DNA from: Plut-88900 sp963668115
GTDB lineage: Bacteria > Chloroflexota > Dehalococcoidia > Plut-88900
DNA length: 64,000 bases
Assembly: GCA_963668115.1 (NCBI GenBank)
Contig: OY764147.1
Coordinates: 2,666,001-2,730,000 of the forward strand
Direction of reading: 5' to 3'
Shown here: piece by piece, positions 30,973-40,049 of the stretch
Layout: each line of letters begins with the position of its first letter
Position numbering within the stretch: the first letter of the stretch is position 1
Position numbers and translations under genes: made by a program
The notes under the pieces: model-generated
What the model saw: only the letters and a program-made list of their open reading frames with translations
Databases searched by the model: none
What the model was told of the DNA's origin: nothing

Positions 30973-32151
30973 ATGTACTCTTACCCGGAAATCGATTGGG
31001 ATGGCCTGAGAAAACACCGGATGGACAAGGTCGCTCAGGTGATGAGGAACGCCAACGTAGACGCCCTCGTCCTCATGGGCCACGACAACATCCGCTACGC
31101 CACCGACTTCGGCGTCTTCCTCATCTGCGAAGCCTACGACTGGTTTGCGGCGGTGATCACTCAGGAAGGCGAGGCGTCGCTCTATATCCCATATGTGGAC
31201 AAGGTGGTGGATAACCCCATGCCCGACCTCCCCTGGGTCGCGGAATTCGTCCCGACACCCTCCTGGGTGTCCAGCATCAGCCAGGCCGAGATATGGGTCG
31301 ACATCCTGTCCCGCAAACTTCGCAGCTTGAAAGCCCGACGCGTGGGCGTCGATGCAATGCCGTTTCAGCTATGGGACGGTATGAAACGGATGATGTCGGA
31401 GGCGCTCTTCACGGATGCATACATGCCCCTGGCAATGGCCAGACAGGTGAAGCACCCGGAGGAGGTCAAACTGATCCGATCCAGCGCAGAAATCGCCTCC
31501 GCCGGAGGGGAAGCGGGGCTGAAGGCCATGCAGGAAGGCGCCCTGGACTTCGAGGTCCTTTCGGCGATTGATGGGACTATGCGGGCCCAGGGCGCTGAGT
31601 TCATCACCCATAACGTGTGCATCAAGGGCGAGAGTCAGCTCACCGCCGGCTGGTTCCCGAAGGGCAGCAAGCTAGAGGCGGGCGGCGCTATGGCCTTCGA
31701 CTGGGGGTGCTACGTGAAGGGCGGCTACGGGTCCGATATGTGCAGGACGGGTTTCGTGGGAGAACCCCCGGGGCCCGTACGGAAGGCCTGGCAGGTCCTG
31801 ATGGAGTCCCACCGGGCCACGGAGGCCGAAGCCAGACCCGGCGTCCGGGTGTCCCACCTGGACCGCACGGTCAACGATCTTCTTACCAAGTCAGGTTACC
31901 CGACTACGCCCTATTCCTTGGGGCACGGTGTAGGGCTCCGGGCCTGCGAGCTGCCCATCATCTACCGCCCGGACATGATGATGGTCGACGCTCAGCTCGA
32001 AGAGGGTATGGTCATCTGCCTTGAACCCGAGACCTCCGTGGAGGTTGGTGGAGAAACGGTAGTGGTCAAGGTGGAGGACATGTACGAGGTTACGGCCACC
32101 GGGCTGGACAGGCTCACCACAACCAGCTACACCTCCTACTGGGAAGACTAG
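30973..32151 (+). CDS. M24 family metallopeptidase (Xaa-Pro aminopeptidase / creatinase-like)
   Basis: A 392-residue pita-bread fold protein: an N-terminal creatinase-type domain (about 1-150) and a C-terminal metal domain. Seen metal ligands in order: Asp in AFDWGCYVKGGYGSD (two), His in LGHGVGLRA, Glu in CLEPETS and Glu in VVKVEDMYEV; all five are present. It removes an N-terminal residue before proline, or hydrolyses a C-N bond as in creatinase; which one is not clear. GGGGAGGTG lies before ATG 30973; a GTG two codons earlier overlaps that site. The stop shares CTAG with the convergent flavin oxidoreductase. Confidence 0.87.
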   Translation: MYSYPEIDWDGLRKHRMDKVAQVMRNANVDALVLMGHDNIRYATDFGVFLICEAYDWFAAVITQEGEASLYIPYVDKVVDNPMPDLPWVAEFVPTPSWVSSISQAEIWVDILSRKLRSLKARRVGVDAMPFQLWDGMKRMMSEALFTDAYMPLAMARQVKHPEEVKLIRSSAEIASAGGEAGLKAMQEGALDFEVLSAIDGTMRAQGAEFITHNVCIKGESQLTAGWFPKGSKLEAGGAMAFDWGCYVKGGYGSDMCRTGFVGEPPGPVRKAWQVLMESHRATEAEARPGVRVSHLDRTVNDLLTKSGYPTTPYSLGHGVGLRACELPIIYRPDMMMVDAQLEEGMVICLEPETSVEVGGETVVVKVEDMYEVTATGLDRLTTTSYTSYWED

Positions 32152-33089
32152 AGGCTCGCTAGCAGGCGGGCGGTGCGTTCCCAGGATGCCCGTTTGTCGG
32201 GGCCGGCGGGGATGATGGAAACGAGAACTTCATCGGTGCCCGCATCGAAGAACGCTTTAAGCCTGGGCGCGACACCTTCCTCGGGGCCGGATATCACGAT
32301 CTCCCGGAGCATTCGGTCGCTCCAGCCATTCAGTTCCTCCGCCTCAGGGTATCCTGCGAGAGCGAACATCTGCTGATAGAAGGGTGCAGTGGGGTAGTAG
32401 GCCATCTCTTCCAGAGCGGCTTCCTTAACCTCCGAATAGTCTTCGTGGACGGAGACCACGGCGTGGGCAATGAGCGGAGGAGTGGGACGTCCTGTAGATT
32501 CTGCCCCTTCCTTCATTGCAGGCAGCGCAGAGTCTCGTAAGTAGGCTAGAGGACACACCCAGCTTATCGCGCCATCGGCGTCCTCACCGCAGAGCCGGAA
32601 TGACTTGGGCCTGAGCGCCGACGCCATGATCGGCAGGTCGGGGAAGGCGTCAGACGCTGAGACGTGGGCGCTGTACATCTCGCCGTCGAAGTCCACGGAG
32701 CCTTTTTGAATTAGGGGTTTCACGATTCGGAGGTACTCGCGGAGGTTGGTGAGGGGCTTACGGAAGTCGAAGCGGAAGGGCTCGTACATTTCCGAGTAAT
32801 GGCTGGGCCCGAGCCCTAGACGGAACCGGCCGGGGGCAAGATGGGCAATGACGTTGACCTGCTGGGCCGTAGTAATGGGGTGTCGAGGCCATGTCGGGAC
32901 AATGGAGGTGCCGAGTAGTATTGAGTCGGTCTTCATGGCGGCTATAGCCAGTAGCGTTATGGGATCGGAGTCTCCGCCGGAGGTAGCCCACGCTGCCCTG
33001 ACCCCCAGCTCCTCCAGCCGCTGAATCCGCTCCACGCTTTCTGAAGCGTTGCTTCCGGTCACTTCCACCCCGATTGTTCCCATGCTCAT
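32148..33089 (-). CDS. LLM class flavin-dependent oxidoreductase (short subgroup)
   Basis: A 313-residue luciferase-like oxidoreductase. Seen: VTGSNASESVERIQRLEELGVRAAW in outline, ATSGGDSDPITLLAIAAMKT, the conserved PRHPITTAQQV, APGRFRLGLGPSHYSEM and FDGEMYSAH. The length and the RLGLGPSH motif resemble F420-dependent tetrahydromethanopterin-reductase-like members. A close paralogue lies at 49620. It is the last gene of a seven-gene minus-strand run and starts 13 bases after the preceding LLM gene. Confidence 0.87.
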   Translation of the reverse strand: MSMGTIGVEVTGSNASESVERIQRLEELGVRAAWATSGGDSDPITLLAIAAMKTDSILLGTSIVPTWPRHPITTAQQVNVIAHLAPGRFRLGLGPSHYSEMYEPFRFDFRKPLTNLREYLRIVKPLIQKGSVDFDGEMYSAHVSASDAFPDLPIMASALRPKSFRLCGEDADGAISWVCPLAYLRDSALPAMKEGAESTGRPTPPLIAHAVVSVHEDYSEVKEAALEEMAYYPTAPFYQQMFALAGYPEAEELNGWSDRMLREIVISGPEEGVAPRLKAFFDAGTDEVLVSIIPAGPDKRASWERTARLLASL

Positions 33090-33102
33090 GGCGGTCTCCT
33101 AG

Positions 33103-34287
33103 CTAGTTGGTCGATTGCACCGCAGCGGTTCTGGCCGCTTCCTTTTCGACCATCGGAATGACCTTATCCGCGAAAAGGTTCAGGCTGTGCATAACTTTCC
33201 TTGTGGGCAGGCCTACGGGGTTGGGCCAGATAGTAACGTGGGCGCAATTAAGCTCGGTGCGGAGGTGATCGATCCTCTCGGAGACGTATTCAGGGGACCC
33301 GACCCAGATGATCTCCTTCTCCATCAGGAAGTCGAACCACTCAGCGTTCAGATCCCGGTCCTTCAGCGTTTCCCATGAAGCGACGCACGACTGCTTTCCC
33401 CTGCTGGCGTTCAGCCCGACGGTAACGTCATACCAGCGGTTTATGCCCTCCCGGGCTTCTCGCTCGGCCTGCTCCTGGGTGTCGGCGACGTAGCATGTGC
33501 GCATGACGTTGAGGGTCTTGCCGTCGGCGCTGCGGCCCATCGGGACGTCCCGGCCCCAGACCCTGGAGGCGGTCTCCTGGTAGGTATTCCAGGCCTCCCT
33601 GACCCCTTCAAAGGAACGGCTGAGGCAGGTGGCGGCGTGCCCCCGCTCCGCGGCGAAGGCGTAGGAAGCGGTGGAGTCTGCGGCCTGCCAGATAGGCGGG
33701 TGGGGCTTCTGGTAGGGCTTTGGGCGGACAGGCATGGCGATGATCTCGCCGTCGGGGGCGTAGTGGGCCGGGTCGTCGGAATATATGCGCTCACCCTGCT
33801 CTCTCCATCCAGTGGGTGGAAAGTTGTAGAACCGACCCTGGTGAACGAAAGCATCCTCGGTCCACGCCTTGATAAGAACGTCCAGGGTCTCGCTGAACAG
33901 GGCGTAATTGCGGGCCTGGTCCCGACGGTCGGCGTCGGCATTGAATGTGATCCCCGCGAGAGTGTTGACGCCTCGGGCAACCCCAACGTCGAGCCTGCCC
34001 CGTGTCATATTGTCGAGGAGTGCGAGGTCCTCGGCGAGGCGGATGGGGTGCCAGTCGGGGAGGACACAGGCGCTCTGCCCGACCCTGAGCCGCTTGGTAT
34101 GCGTAGCCAGATGGGTGTTTATCAGGATGGGGTTGGGCGCCGCAATCCAGAAGTGCTGCTCCCCGATCCAAATAGTCGTGAAGTTGGCTTGATCGAAGAG
34201 TTCGGCCTCTTGACGCCACTCCTCCATCAGGAGGTCGGGAGGGTAACGCTCCAGCAGGTGATAAAAGACGTTGCCGTCGAATCTCAA
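33103..34287 (-). CDS. LLM class flavin-dependent oxidoreductase (long subgroup)
   Basis: A 394-residue luciferase-like enzyme. Seen: MRFDGNVFYHLLERYPPD, WIGEQHFWIAAPNPILI, LRVGQSACVLPDWHPIRLAEDLALLDN in outline, RGRLDVGVARGVN, and PYQKPHPPIWQAADSTASYAFAAERG in outline. Clear paralogue of the gene at 36469 (same start and same motifs throughout) and more distant from the one at 4405. Likely FMN- or F420-dependent oxidation of an organic substrate. Its ATG overlaps the stop of the nuclease-like gene by 4 bases. Confidence 0.88.
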   Translation of the reverse strand: MRFDGNVFYHLLERYPPDLLMEEWRQEAELFDQANFTTIWIGEQHFWIAAPNPILINTHLATHTKRLRVGQSACVLPDWHPIRLAEDLALLDNMTRGRLDVGVARGVNTLAGITFNADADRRDQARNYALFSETLDVLIKAWTEDAFVHQGRFYNFPPTGWREQGERIYSDDPAHYAPDGEIIAMPVRPKPYQKPHPPIWQAADSTASYAFAAERGHAATCLSRSFEGVREAWNTYQETASRVWGRDVPMGRSADGKTLNVMRTCYVADTQEQAEREAREGINRWYDVTVGLNASRGKQSCVASWETLKDRDLNAEWFDFLMEKEIIWVGSPEYVSERIDHLRTELNCAHVTIWPNPVGLPTRKVMHSLNLFADKVIPMVEKEAARTAAVQSTN

Positions 34288-35375
34288 GGGGCGGGGCTCT
34301 CGGGGGTGGGGGGCGATTTCGGGTTGGCCAATGCAATCTCGCCGATCCTCTTCAACTGCGAGGCTACGTTGTCCAGGACTTCATGGTATTCCACTCCCGT
34401 CTTTAGGAGGATGGGGAGCCATACGCCTCCACTGTACTGCCGCGTCGGCAATTCCAACTTCCTGCCGATGGCTTCCATGTCGATCCTGATGGGCTCATAC
34501 ATCCCGAGCCACAATGGGGTGTCCGCTTCCTCGGCCCACAACCCAAGGTTGATTCCAAACCACATGTCTCTCGCAATCGAATTGTCGGAATAGCGGAAAT
34601 ACCTGCCGTATCCCCACCTTCGGGACGTTGCCATTAATCCTTTGACACTCATCCATCCTTGGGAAACGCCCCTGCTGTCTACTACGTCGTCGACGAGCCG
34701 GTTGTACTCGACCATGCGTCGGGCGAAGATGGGATTCATGTCCTCAATGTGGAGGGGTAGGAAGGCTTCGGCGTCCGCTCTCTGTGCGAGTCCACGGAGT
34801 TGTCTGATGTCGGACTTGGCGGCGTCATCGGAGGCTAGAGCGTCCATTCTGTTGAGCAACCGGGTCCAACTGACCAGCATCACTTGAAGCTCCGTGTCTC
34901 CGGGTTCCGTCCGAACCACCTTGGCTCTGCGCACTCCCGGAGTCGGCTCCATGATCTCCACTGTACCTTCGCCTTCCATTTGCCGCCTTATCTCAACCCA
35001 CAAATTCGGGATTCTCACTTCGGGAGAGATAAGCATCATAACGGCGGGGCCCGGCTGGTCCAGGTGTCGGGAATAGCCGCTGGCTTGACCCTCAAGGAGC
35101 GCGGCCCAAAACTTCGCTTCGACGAGCAGGCACGTCACGCTGTTTTTGTCATAGCCTGCCATGTCGGGCCTAGACCCGTCTTCGTAGGTTACCTGCGTTC
35201 CGGCGCGAGCAATCGGTTCGATAGCAAAACCGCCCTCTTGTAGCAAGTCGTTCAGCGCCGTCATGCACTCGCTGGAGCTGTTGAGGATGTAGGCCAAGGC
35301 CTCGGTGGCGGCGTTCTCCACCTGTGACGTAAGTCTTGGCACCAGGTGGGCCATTAGCGAAGTGTCGTTGGGCAT
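34284..35375 (-). CDS. PD-(D/E)XK nuclease-fold-like protein, function unknown
   Basis: A 363-residue protein not assigned to a named family. Seen: a likely PD-(D/E)XK core in the N-terminal third, RPDMAGYD (D71) then TCLLVEAKFWAAL (E86, K88) and a glutamine-bearing helix EGQASGYSRHL, the layout of restriction- and recombination-type nucleases. The C-terminal half (about 200-350) has a mixed fold with aromatic strands WFGINLGLWA and PIRIDMEAIG and no motif I know. Translationally coupled (4-base overlap) to a flavin oxidoreductase in a catabolic run, which is odd for a nuclease. It could be a defence gene captured by the operon, or the fold may serve another use. It has no membrane segment. 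Confidence 0.55.
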   Translation of the reverse strand: MPNDTSLMAHLVPRLTSQVENAATEALAYILNSSSECMTALNDLLQEGGFAIEPIARAGTQVTYEDGSRPDMAGYDKNSVTCLLVEAKFWAALLEGQASGYSRHLDQPGPAVMMLISPEVRIPNLWVEIRRQMEGEGTVEIMEPTPGVRRAKVVRTEPGDTELQVMLVSWTRLLNRMDALASDDAAKSDIRQLRGLAQRADAEAFLPLHIEDMNPIFARRMVEYNRLVDDVVDSRGVSQGWMSVKGLMATSRRWGYGRYFRYSDNSIARDMWFGINLGLWAEEADTPLWLGMYEPIRIDMEAIGRKLELPTRQYSGGVWLPILLKTGVEYHEVLDNVASQLKRIGEIALANPKSPPTPESPAP

Positions 35376-35423
35376 TTAGGTTCTCTACCCCCGCAGGTTC
35401 AATGCCGGTTGGAGCCGCGTGCC

Positions 35424-36422
35424 CTAGTTCGCCGCCGCGCTCACCTGGTCAATCAGGCGGAGGTAGTTGCCACCCATGATCTTGGTGACTTCTTCCTCGT
35501 TGAAGCCCTGCTCCCGGAGGCCGTTGGGGATGACCCGCAGCCCCGAGGGCTTTTCGCACCACTCGGGCCAGTCCACCTGGGGCCACTTGGGGCTGTGAAA
35601 TCCCTTGGCGCTCATGAATTTTGGCACCTCGCGCGACCAGCGGCCCCGGGCCCAGTATCGCTTTTCGTCGGGGAGGAAGCCGGTGTTGTGGTCGCTGCCT
35701 AGGCCGACGTGGTCGATGCCCATGAACTCGACGGTGCGGGCGACCATATCGCAGAACTGCTCGACGGTGCCGTCGGGGGCGAAGAGGTTGGGGTATGTGC
35801 CGAGGCCCATGACGCCGCCATTCTCGGCAAGGGCGCGCATCATATCCTCTGACTTGTTGCGCTGTACGTCCTTCCACCAGAGGGGGTTGGCGTGGGTGAT
35901 GGCAACCGGCTGGGTGGATGCTTCGATGGCGTCCATCGACGTCCGTTCACCGGTGTGGGAGAGGTCTATTACCACGCCGTGCCGGTTCATCTCGGCGATC
36001 ACGTCCCGGCCGAAGTAGGTGAGGCCGCTGTCGTTGGGCTCGTAGCAGCCGCAGCCGATGAGATTCTGGGTGTTGTAGGTAAGCTGCATCACCCGGACCC
36101 CGAGCTTGGCAAATACAGCCACGAACTCGATATTGTCCTCGATGGGCGAGGTGTTCTGAAAGCCGAAGAGGATTCCGGTCTTCTTTGCCTCAAAGGCGGA
36201 GCGGATGTCATCGGAGGTGTAGACGGGCATGATGAGATCGGAGAACTGGTCGAAGCGGCGGTACCATTGCCCGATCTCAGCGATTGTCTCGCGGCAGTTT
36301 TCCCAGATGGCGAGAGTGATGTTTATTGCACTGATGTCGCCCTCTCGGATGTCCTCGAAGGTCTCCCGGGTCCACTTGTGGTGCTGCGCTCCGTCTACTA
36401 TCAGGACACGATTGTCAGCCAT
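35424..36422 (-). CDS. M19 membrane dipeptidase-like protein with altered active site
   Basis: A 332-residue TIM-barrel protein of the renal dipeptidase (M19) family. Seen: VVIDLSHTGERTSMDAI (H156), PVAITHANP (H177) and GIDHVGLGSDHNTGF (D244), all family landmarks. But the N-terminal HxD metal motif reads DGAQHHKW, and the bridging glutamate position reads FGFQNTS (Gln), so at least two usual zinc ligands are replaced. Either it uses a different metal set or it no longer cleaves dipeptides. The ATG at 36422 has AAAGGAAAG at 5 bases; the frame open upstream overlaps the neighbouring gene. It lies in the seven-gene run with three LLM enzymes. Confidence 0.8.
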   Translation of the reverse strand: MADNRVLIVDGAQHHKWTRETFEDIREGDISAINITLAIWENCRETIAEIGQWYRRFDQFSDLIMPVYTSDDIRSAFEAKKTGILFGFQNTSPIEDNIEFVAVFAKLGVRVMQLTYNTQNLIGCGCYEPNDSGLTYFGRDVIAEMNRHGVVIDLSHTGERTSMDAIEASTQPVAITHANPLWWKDVQRNKSEDMMRALAENGGVMGLGTYPNLFAPDGTVEQFCDMVARTVEFMGIDHVGLGSDHNTGFLPDEKRYWARGRWSREVPKFMSAKGFHSPKWPQVDWPEWCEKPSGLRVIPNGLREQGFNEEEVTKIMGGNYLRLIDQVSAAAN

Positions 36423-36468
36423 GAACTTTCCTTTCGTATTCTCAGTGATTCTTGTCCGTGGGCCTTTG

Positions 36469-37662
36469 CTAACCGGCCACCTGTAGGGCCGGAGATTCCT
36501 TCTTTTCGAAGTAGGGTATGACTCGTTCAGCGAAGAGCTCCAGGCTGCGGTAGATCTTCTTGAAAGGCACATAAGAGGGGTTGGGCCAGAGGGTCACGTG
36601 CTGGCAGTTGACCTCCGTCTGCAGCCGCTCGATCTTTTCGGCGACGGTTTCGGGGGTGCCGACCAGGATGACGTCCTTCTCCATCGCGAACTCAAACCAT
36701 TCCATGTTCATCTGGTCGGGGGTGATCTCCTCACCCTTGGCAATGGCGCCACTTCGACCCCAGTTCCGGTTCAGCCCAAAGGTGACCTCGTAGTGGGCGT
36801 TTATGCCATCCCGGGCGTCCTTGATCGCCTCTTCCATCGTGTCGGCGATGTAGAACATTCGCATAATGTTCAGGGTGTCGCCGCGGGCGGTTTGGCCCAT
36901 CGGAATCTCGCGCCCCGACACCCGGGAAGCCGTGTCCCGATACGCCGTCCACGCTTCTTTTAGCCCCTGCAACGTGCGCCCGAAACCCGTGAGCGAAATC
37001 CCTCTCTCCGCGGCGAAGATGTAGGACTCGGTGGAGTCTGCGGCCTGGTAGATAGGGGGATGGGGCTTCTGGTACGGTTTGGGCACGACACCCAGGCCGA
37101 TGAGCTCCCCGTTAGGGCCGTAGTGGGCGGTGTCTCCGCTGTAGATACGAGGGTCCTTCTCCGTCCAGCCGGGGACGGGGAAGGTGTAGAACTCACCCTG
37201 GTGAACCAGGGCGTCCTGGGTCCAGGCCTTGATCATGATGTCCAGGGTCTCTTTGAACAGGGCGTAGTTGCGGTCCTTGTTACGGCGGTCAGCGTCTATG
37301 TTGAACTGGATGCACGCCGGGCTGTTGGTGCCTCGGGCGACACCCACATCCAGACGTCCCTTGGTCATCTGGTCCAGCATTGCCAGCTCTTCGGCGAGGC
37401 GGATGGGGTGGTAGTCGGGGAGTATGCAGGCGCTCTGCGCGACTCGGAGATTCTCGGTTATGGAGGCGAGGTGGGTGCAGACCTGAACGGGGCTGGGGGC
37501 CGCAACATGATAGCCCGAGTGCCAAAAGTGGTGCTCGCCGATCCAGACGCCGGTAAAGCCGGTCTGGTCGTACAGCTTTACCGTCTGCCGCCACTCATCC
37601 AGCATCCGGTCTACGGGGTACACCTCCAGGCCGTGGTAGAAGACGTTGCTGTCGAATCTCAT
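36469..37662 (-). CDS. LLM class flavin-dependent oxidoreductase (long subgroup)
   Basis: A 397-residue paralogue of the enzyme at 33103. Seen: MRFDSNVFYHGLEVYPVD, VWIGEHHFWHSGYHVAAPS, LRVAQSACILPDYHPIRLAE, GRLDVGVARGTNSPA, and PYQKPHPPIYQAADSTES. Presence of two such enzymes in the same run suggests either a two-component step or two related substrates. It follows the molybdenum enzyme gene by 14 bases. Confidence 0.88.
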   Translation of the reverse strand: MRFDSNVFYHGLEVYPVDRMLDEWRQTVKLYDQTGFTGVWIGEHHFWHSGYHVAAPSPVQVCTHLASITENLRVAQSACILPDYHPIRLAEELAMLDQMTKGRLDVGVARGTNSPACIQFNIDADRRNKDRNYALFKETLDIMIKAWTQDALVHQGEFYTFPVPGWTEKDPRIYSGDTAHYGPNGELIGLGVVPKPYQKPHPPIYQAADSTESYIFAAERGISLTGFGRTLQGLKEAWTAYRDTASRVSGREIPMGQTARGDTLNIMRMFYIADTMEEAIKDARDGINAHYEVTFGLNRNWGRSGAIAKGEEITPDQMNMEWFEFAMEKDVILVGTPETVAEKIERLQTEVNCQHVTLWPNPSYVPFKKIYRSLELFAERVIPYFEKKESPALQVAG

Positions 37663-37676
37663 AGTGATCGCACCGA

Positions 37677-39968
37677 CTAGCCTTGCGCCTTGATAGCTTC
37701 CCGAACCGCGGTGGGGTTCATGGGTAGGGTCTCCAGCCTAACCCCGACCGCGTTGGCAATGGCATTGGCCAGAGCGCCGGCAGGCGGGATGATGTTCGCC
37801 TCTCCAACACCGCGCACGCCAAAGGGATGGCCGGGGTTCGGGACTTCCACGATCACGGTGTCGATCATAGGGAGGTCAAGGCTGGTGGGTAGCCGATAAT
37901 CCAGAAGGCTGGAGTTGACGACCTGGCCATCATCATTTAGGAAGTACTCTTCATTCATGGCCCATCCGATTCCCTGGGCGCCCCCGCCCTGCAGCTGACC
38001 CTCGACGTAGCTGGGATGAATGGCCTTGCCGACATCCTGGACCATGGTGAAGCGTAGAATCTTGACTTTACCCGTCTCCGGGTCAACCTCCACGTCGGCG
38101 ATGGAGCCGGCGAAGGAGGCCCCGGCCCTGGTGGCCTGGACGTTGCCTACTCCGACCACCGGTTCGCCCGTTTCCTCGATCTTGGAGGCGAGTTCGGCGA
38201 AGGTCATCCGCAACTCGGGGTCGGACTCCGAGAAGAAGACACCCTTTTCAAACTTTATGGAGTCGGGGTCGATGTCCCAGATGGTCGCGGCGCGTACCAG
38301 CATCTGCTGTTTCACATGCTCTGCAGCCTCATGGGCGGCCAGCCCCTGCTTGAAGGTGACGCTGCTGCCGCCCGTGCCATTGGTATATCCGACAGAGTCG
38401 GTGTCTACAACTCCCGGGACCACGCTCTCTGCGGGAATTCCGAGGGTCTCGGCGGCCATCATGGAGATGGTCGTCCTGGTGCCTCCGATGTCGGGGGAGC
38501 CTTCGCGAAGGGCGACCGTGCCATCCGCGTTAACCTTGATAGTGCAGCTTGCCGGGCCTCCGAAGTTCATCCAGAACCCGAGCCCCACGCCCCGGCCTCG
38601 GTTGTCACCCTCGAGAGGCGTGTTCCAATGGGGGTGGTCCTTCATGGCTTGAAGGACTTCGATGCAGCCAACCTTGGGGTGGGGTACGCTGTCGGCCCTG
38701 CGGGTGCCTTCCTTTGACGCGTTGTAGAGCCGGAAGTCGATGGCATCCATGCCAACGAGGGCTGCCAGCTCATCTACGACAGTCTCGGACGCGAAGGAGG
38801 CATTGGTTGCACCCGGGGCCCGGTAGGCAGCGGTCTTGGGCTTGTTCACCACGACATCCAGCCCATCTATCAGGACGTTAGGGATGTCGTATGGGCCGAA
38901 GACGCATAGGGCTCCTGCGCCTACGGGGGAGCCGGGATATGCACCGGCTTCGTAGGCGAGGTAGGCCTGGGCGGCCGTGAGCTTGCCGTCCTTGGTGGCG
39001 CCCATCTTTATCTTGATGTAAGAGCCGGGGGTCGGGCCTGTGCTCTCGATCTCCTCGGAGCGGGTCATGACTATCTTGACGGGGTGTCCGGTCTTCTTAG
39101 ACAGAAGGGCGGCAACGGGGTCTCCGTAGGGCTCGAATTTACCGCCGAACCCGCCACCGATCTCCATAGGCACGAGGTTGACCTGTGAAACGTCCAGGCC
39201 GAGGATCATGGCTGTTGCATCCCGAACCTCGAAGGGGCCTTGGGTGCTGCACCAGATGGTGACCCGTCCGTCACGGTTCCAGAATGCGGTGGCGTTGTGG
39301 AGCTCAATGTAACCCTGGTGGACGGTCTTGGTATCGAACTCTCGCTCGATTACGTGGTCCGCCTCAGCGAAGGCCTCTTCCACGTCGCCCATGACGTGCT
39401 GGAAGTGGCTTGCTACGTTGCTCACCTTGTCGGTCTGCTGGCCGAATTCCTCGGTCTTGAGGTCGTCATGGAGGAGGGGGGCGCCGTCGGCGATGGCATC
39501 GCGGACGGTGGGCACGGGGTCGAGGACTTCGTACTCGACTTCTATAAGGTTGACGGCTTCCTCAGCGACGTGGGCGTTGACTGCAGCTACTCCAGCCACT
39601 GGGTGTCCGGGGTACAGGACTTTCTTGCTGGCCAGGACGTTGTCGCGCATGAAGCGCAGGCTCATGCTGATCTCGCCCATCTGCATCTCGCCCTCCTGCG
39701 TGCCGGAGGGAAAGTCTGCTGCGGTTACTACTGCCTTGACGCCCGGATAGGCTTCTGCCCTGGAGGTGTCTATAGAGATGATGCGGGCGTGGGCGTGGGG
39801 GCTGCGAAGAATCTTGCCGTGGAGAAGGTCGCTGGTCTGGAAGTCTGCGCCGTAACGGGCGCGGCCGGTAACCTTGTCAACTCCGTCGTGCCTGATGGGT
39901 CGGGTGCCGATGGTGTCATATTCACCTGTAGCCAGGACAACGTTGGGTTCGTAGTCGGTAGTAGTCAT
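37677..39968 (-). CDS. Xanthine dehydrogenase family molybdopterin-binding subunit
   Basis: A 763-residue large subunit of a molybdenum hydroxylase. Seen: RYGADFQTSDLLHGKILRSPHAHARI (quoted in part), GGGFGGKFEPYGDP for the pterin region, AYRAPGATNASFASE where the specificity loop lies, and the catalytic glutamate in GVGEANIIPPAGA (E723). These enzymes insert oxygen from water at an electron-poor carbon. The loop is neither the AYXCSFR of CO dehydrogenase nor the AYRGAGR of form II CoxL. No small (2Fe-2S) or medium (FAD) subunit gene is nearby, so partners must be encoded elsewhere or are absent. Confidence 0.88.
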   Translation of the reverse strand: MTTTDYEPNVVLATGEYDTIGTRPIRHDGVDKVTGRARYGADFQTSDLLHGKILRSPHAHARIISIDTSRAEAYPGVKAVVTAADFPSGTQEGEMQMGEISMSLRFMRDNVLASKKVLYPGHPVAGVAAVNAHVAEEAVNLIEVEYEVLDPVPTVRDAIADGAPLLHDDLKTEEFGQQTDKVSNVASHFQHVMGDVEEAFAEADHVIEREFDTKTVHQGYIELHNATAFWNRDGRVTIWCSTQGPFEVRDATAMILGLDVSQVNLVPMEIGGGFGGKFEPYGDPVAALLSKKTGHPVKIVMTRSEEIESTGPTPGSYIKIKMGATKDGKLTAAQAYLAYEAGAYPGSPVGAGALCVFGPYDIPNVLIDGLDVVVNKPKTAAYRAPGATNASFASETVVDELAALVGMDAIDFRLYNASKEGTRRADSVPHPKVGCIEVLQAMKDHPHWNTPLEGDNRGRGVGLGFWMNFGGPASCTIKVNADGTVALREGSPDIGGTRTTISMMAAETLGIPAESVVPGVVDTDSVGYTNGTGGSSVTFKQGLAAHEAAEHVKQQMLVRAATIWDIDPDSIKFEKGVFFSESDPELRMTFAELASKIEETGEPVVGVGNVQATRAGASFAGSIADVEVDPETGKVKILRFTMVQDVGKAIHPSYVEGQLQGGGAQGIGWAMNEEYFLNDDGQVVNSSLLDYRLPTSLDLPMIDTVIVEVPNPGHPFGVRGVGEANIIPPAGALANAIANAVGVRLETLPMNPTAVREAIKAQG

Positions 39969-40049
39969 GCTCTCCCCCTGAAATGCTGAGTGGGTACCGC
40001 TCGGGACGGGCTGGCCCTATTCTACCCGATTCCGGTGTCGATACTACCC

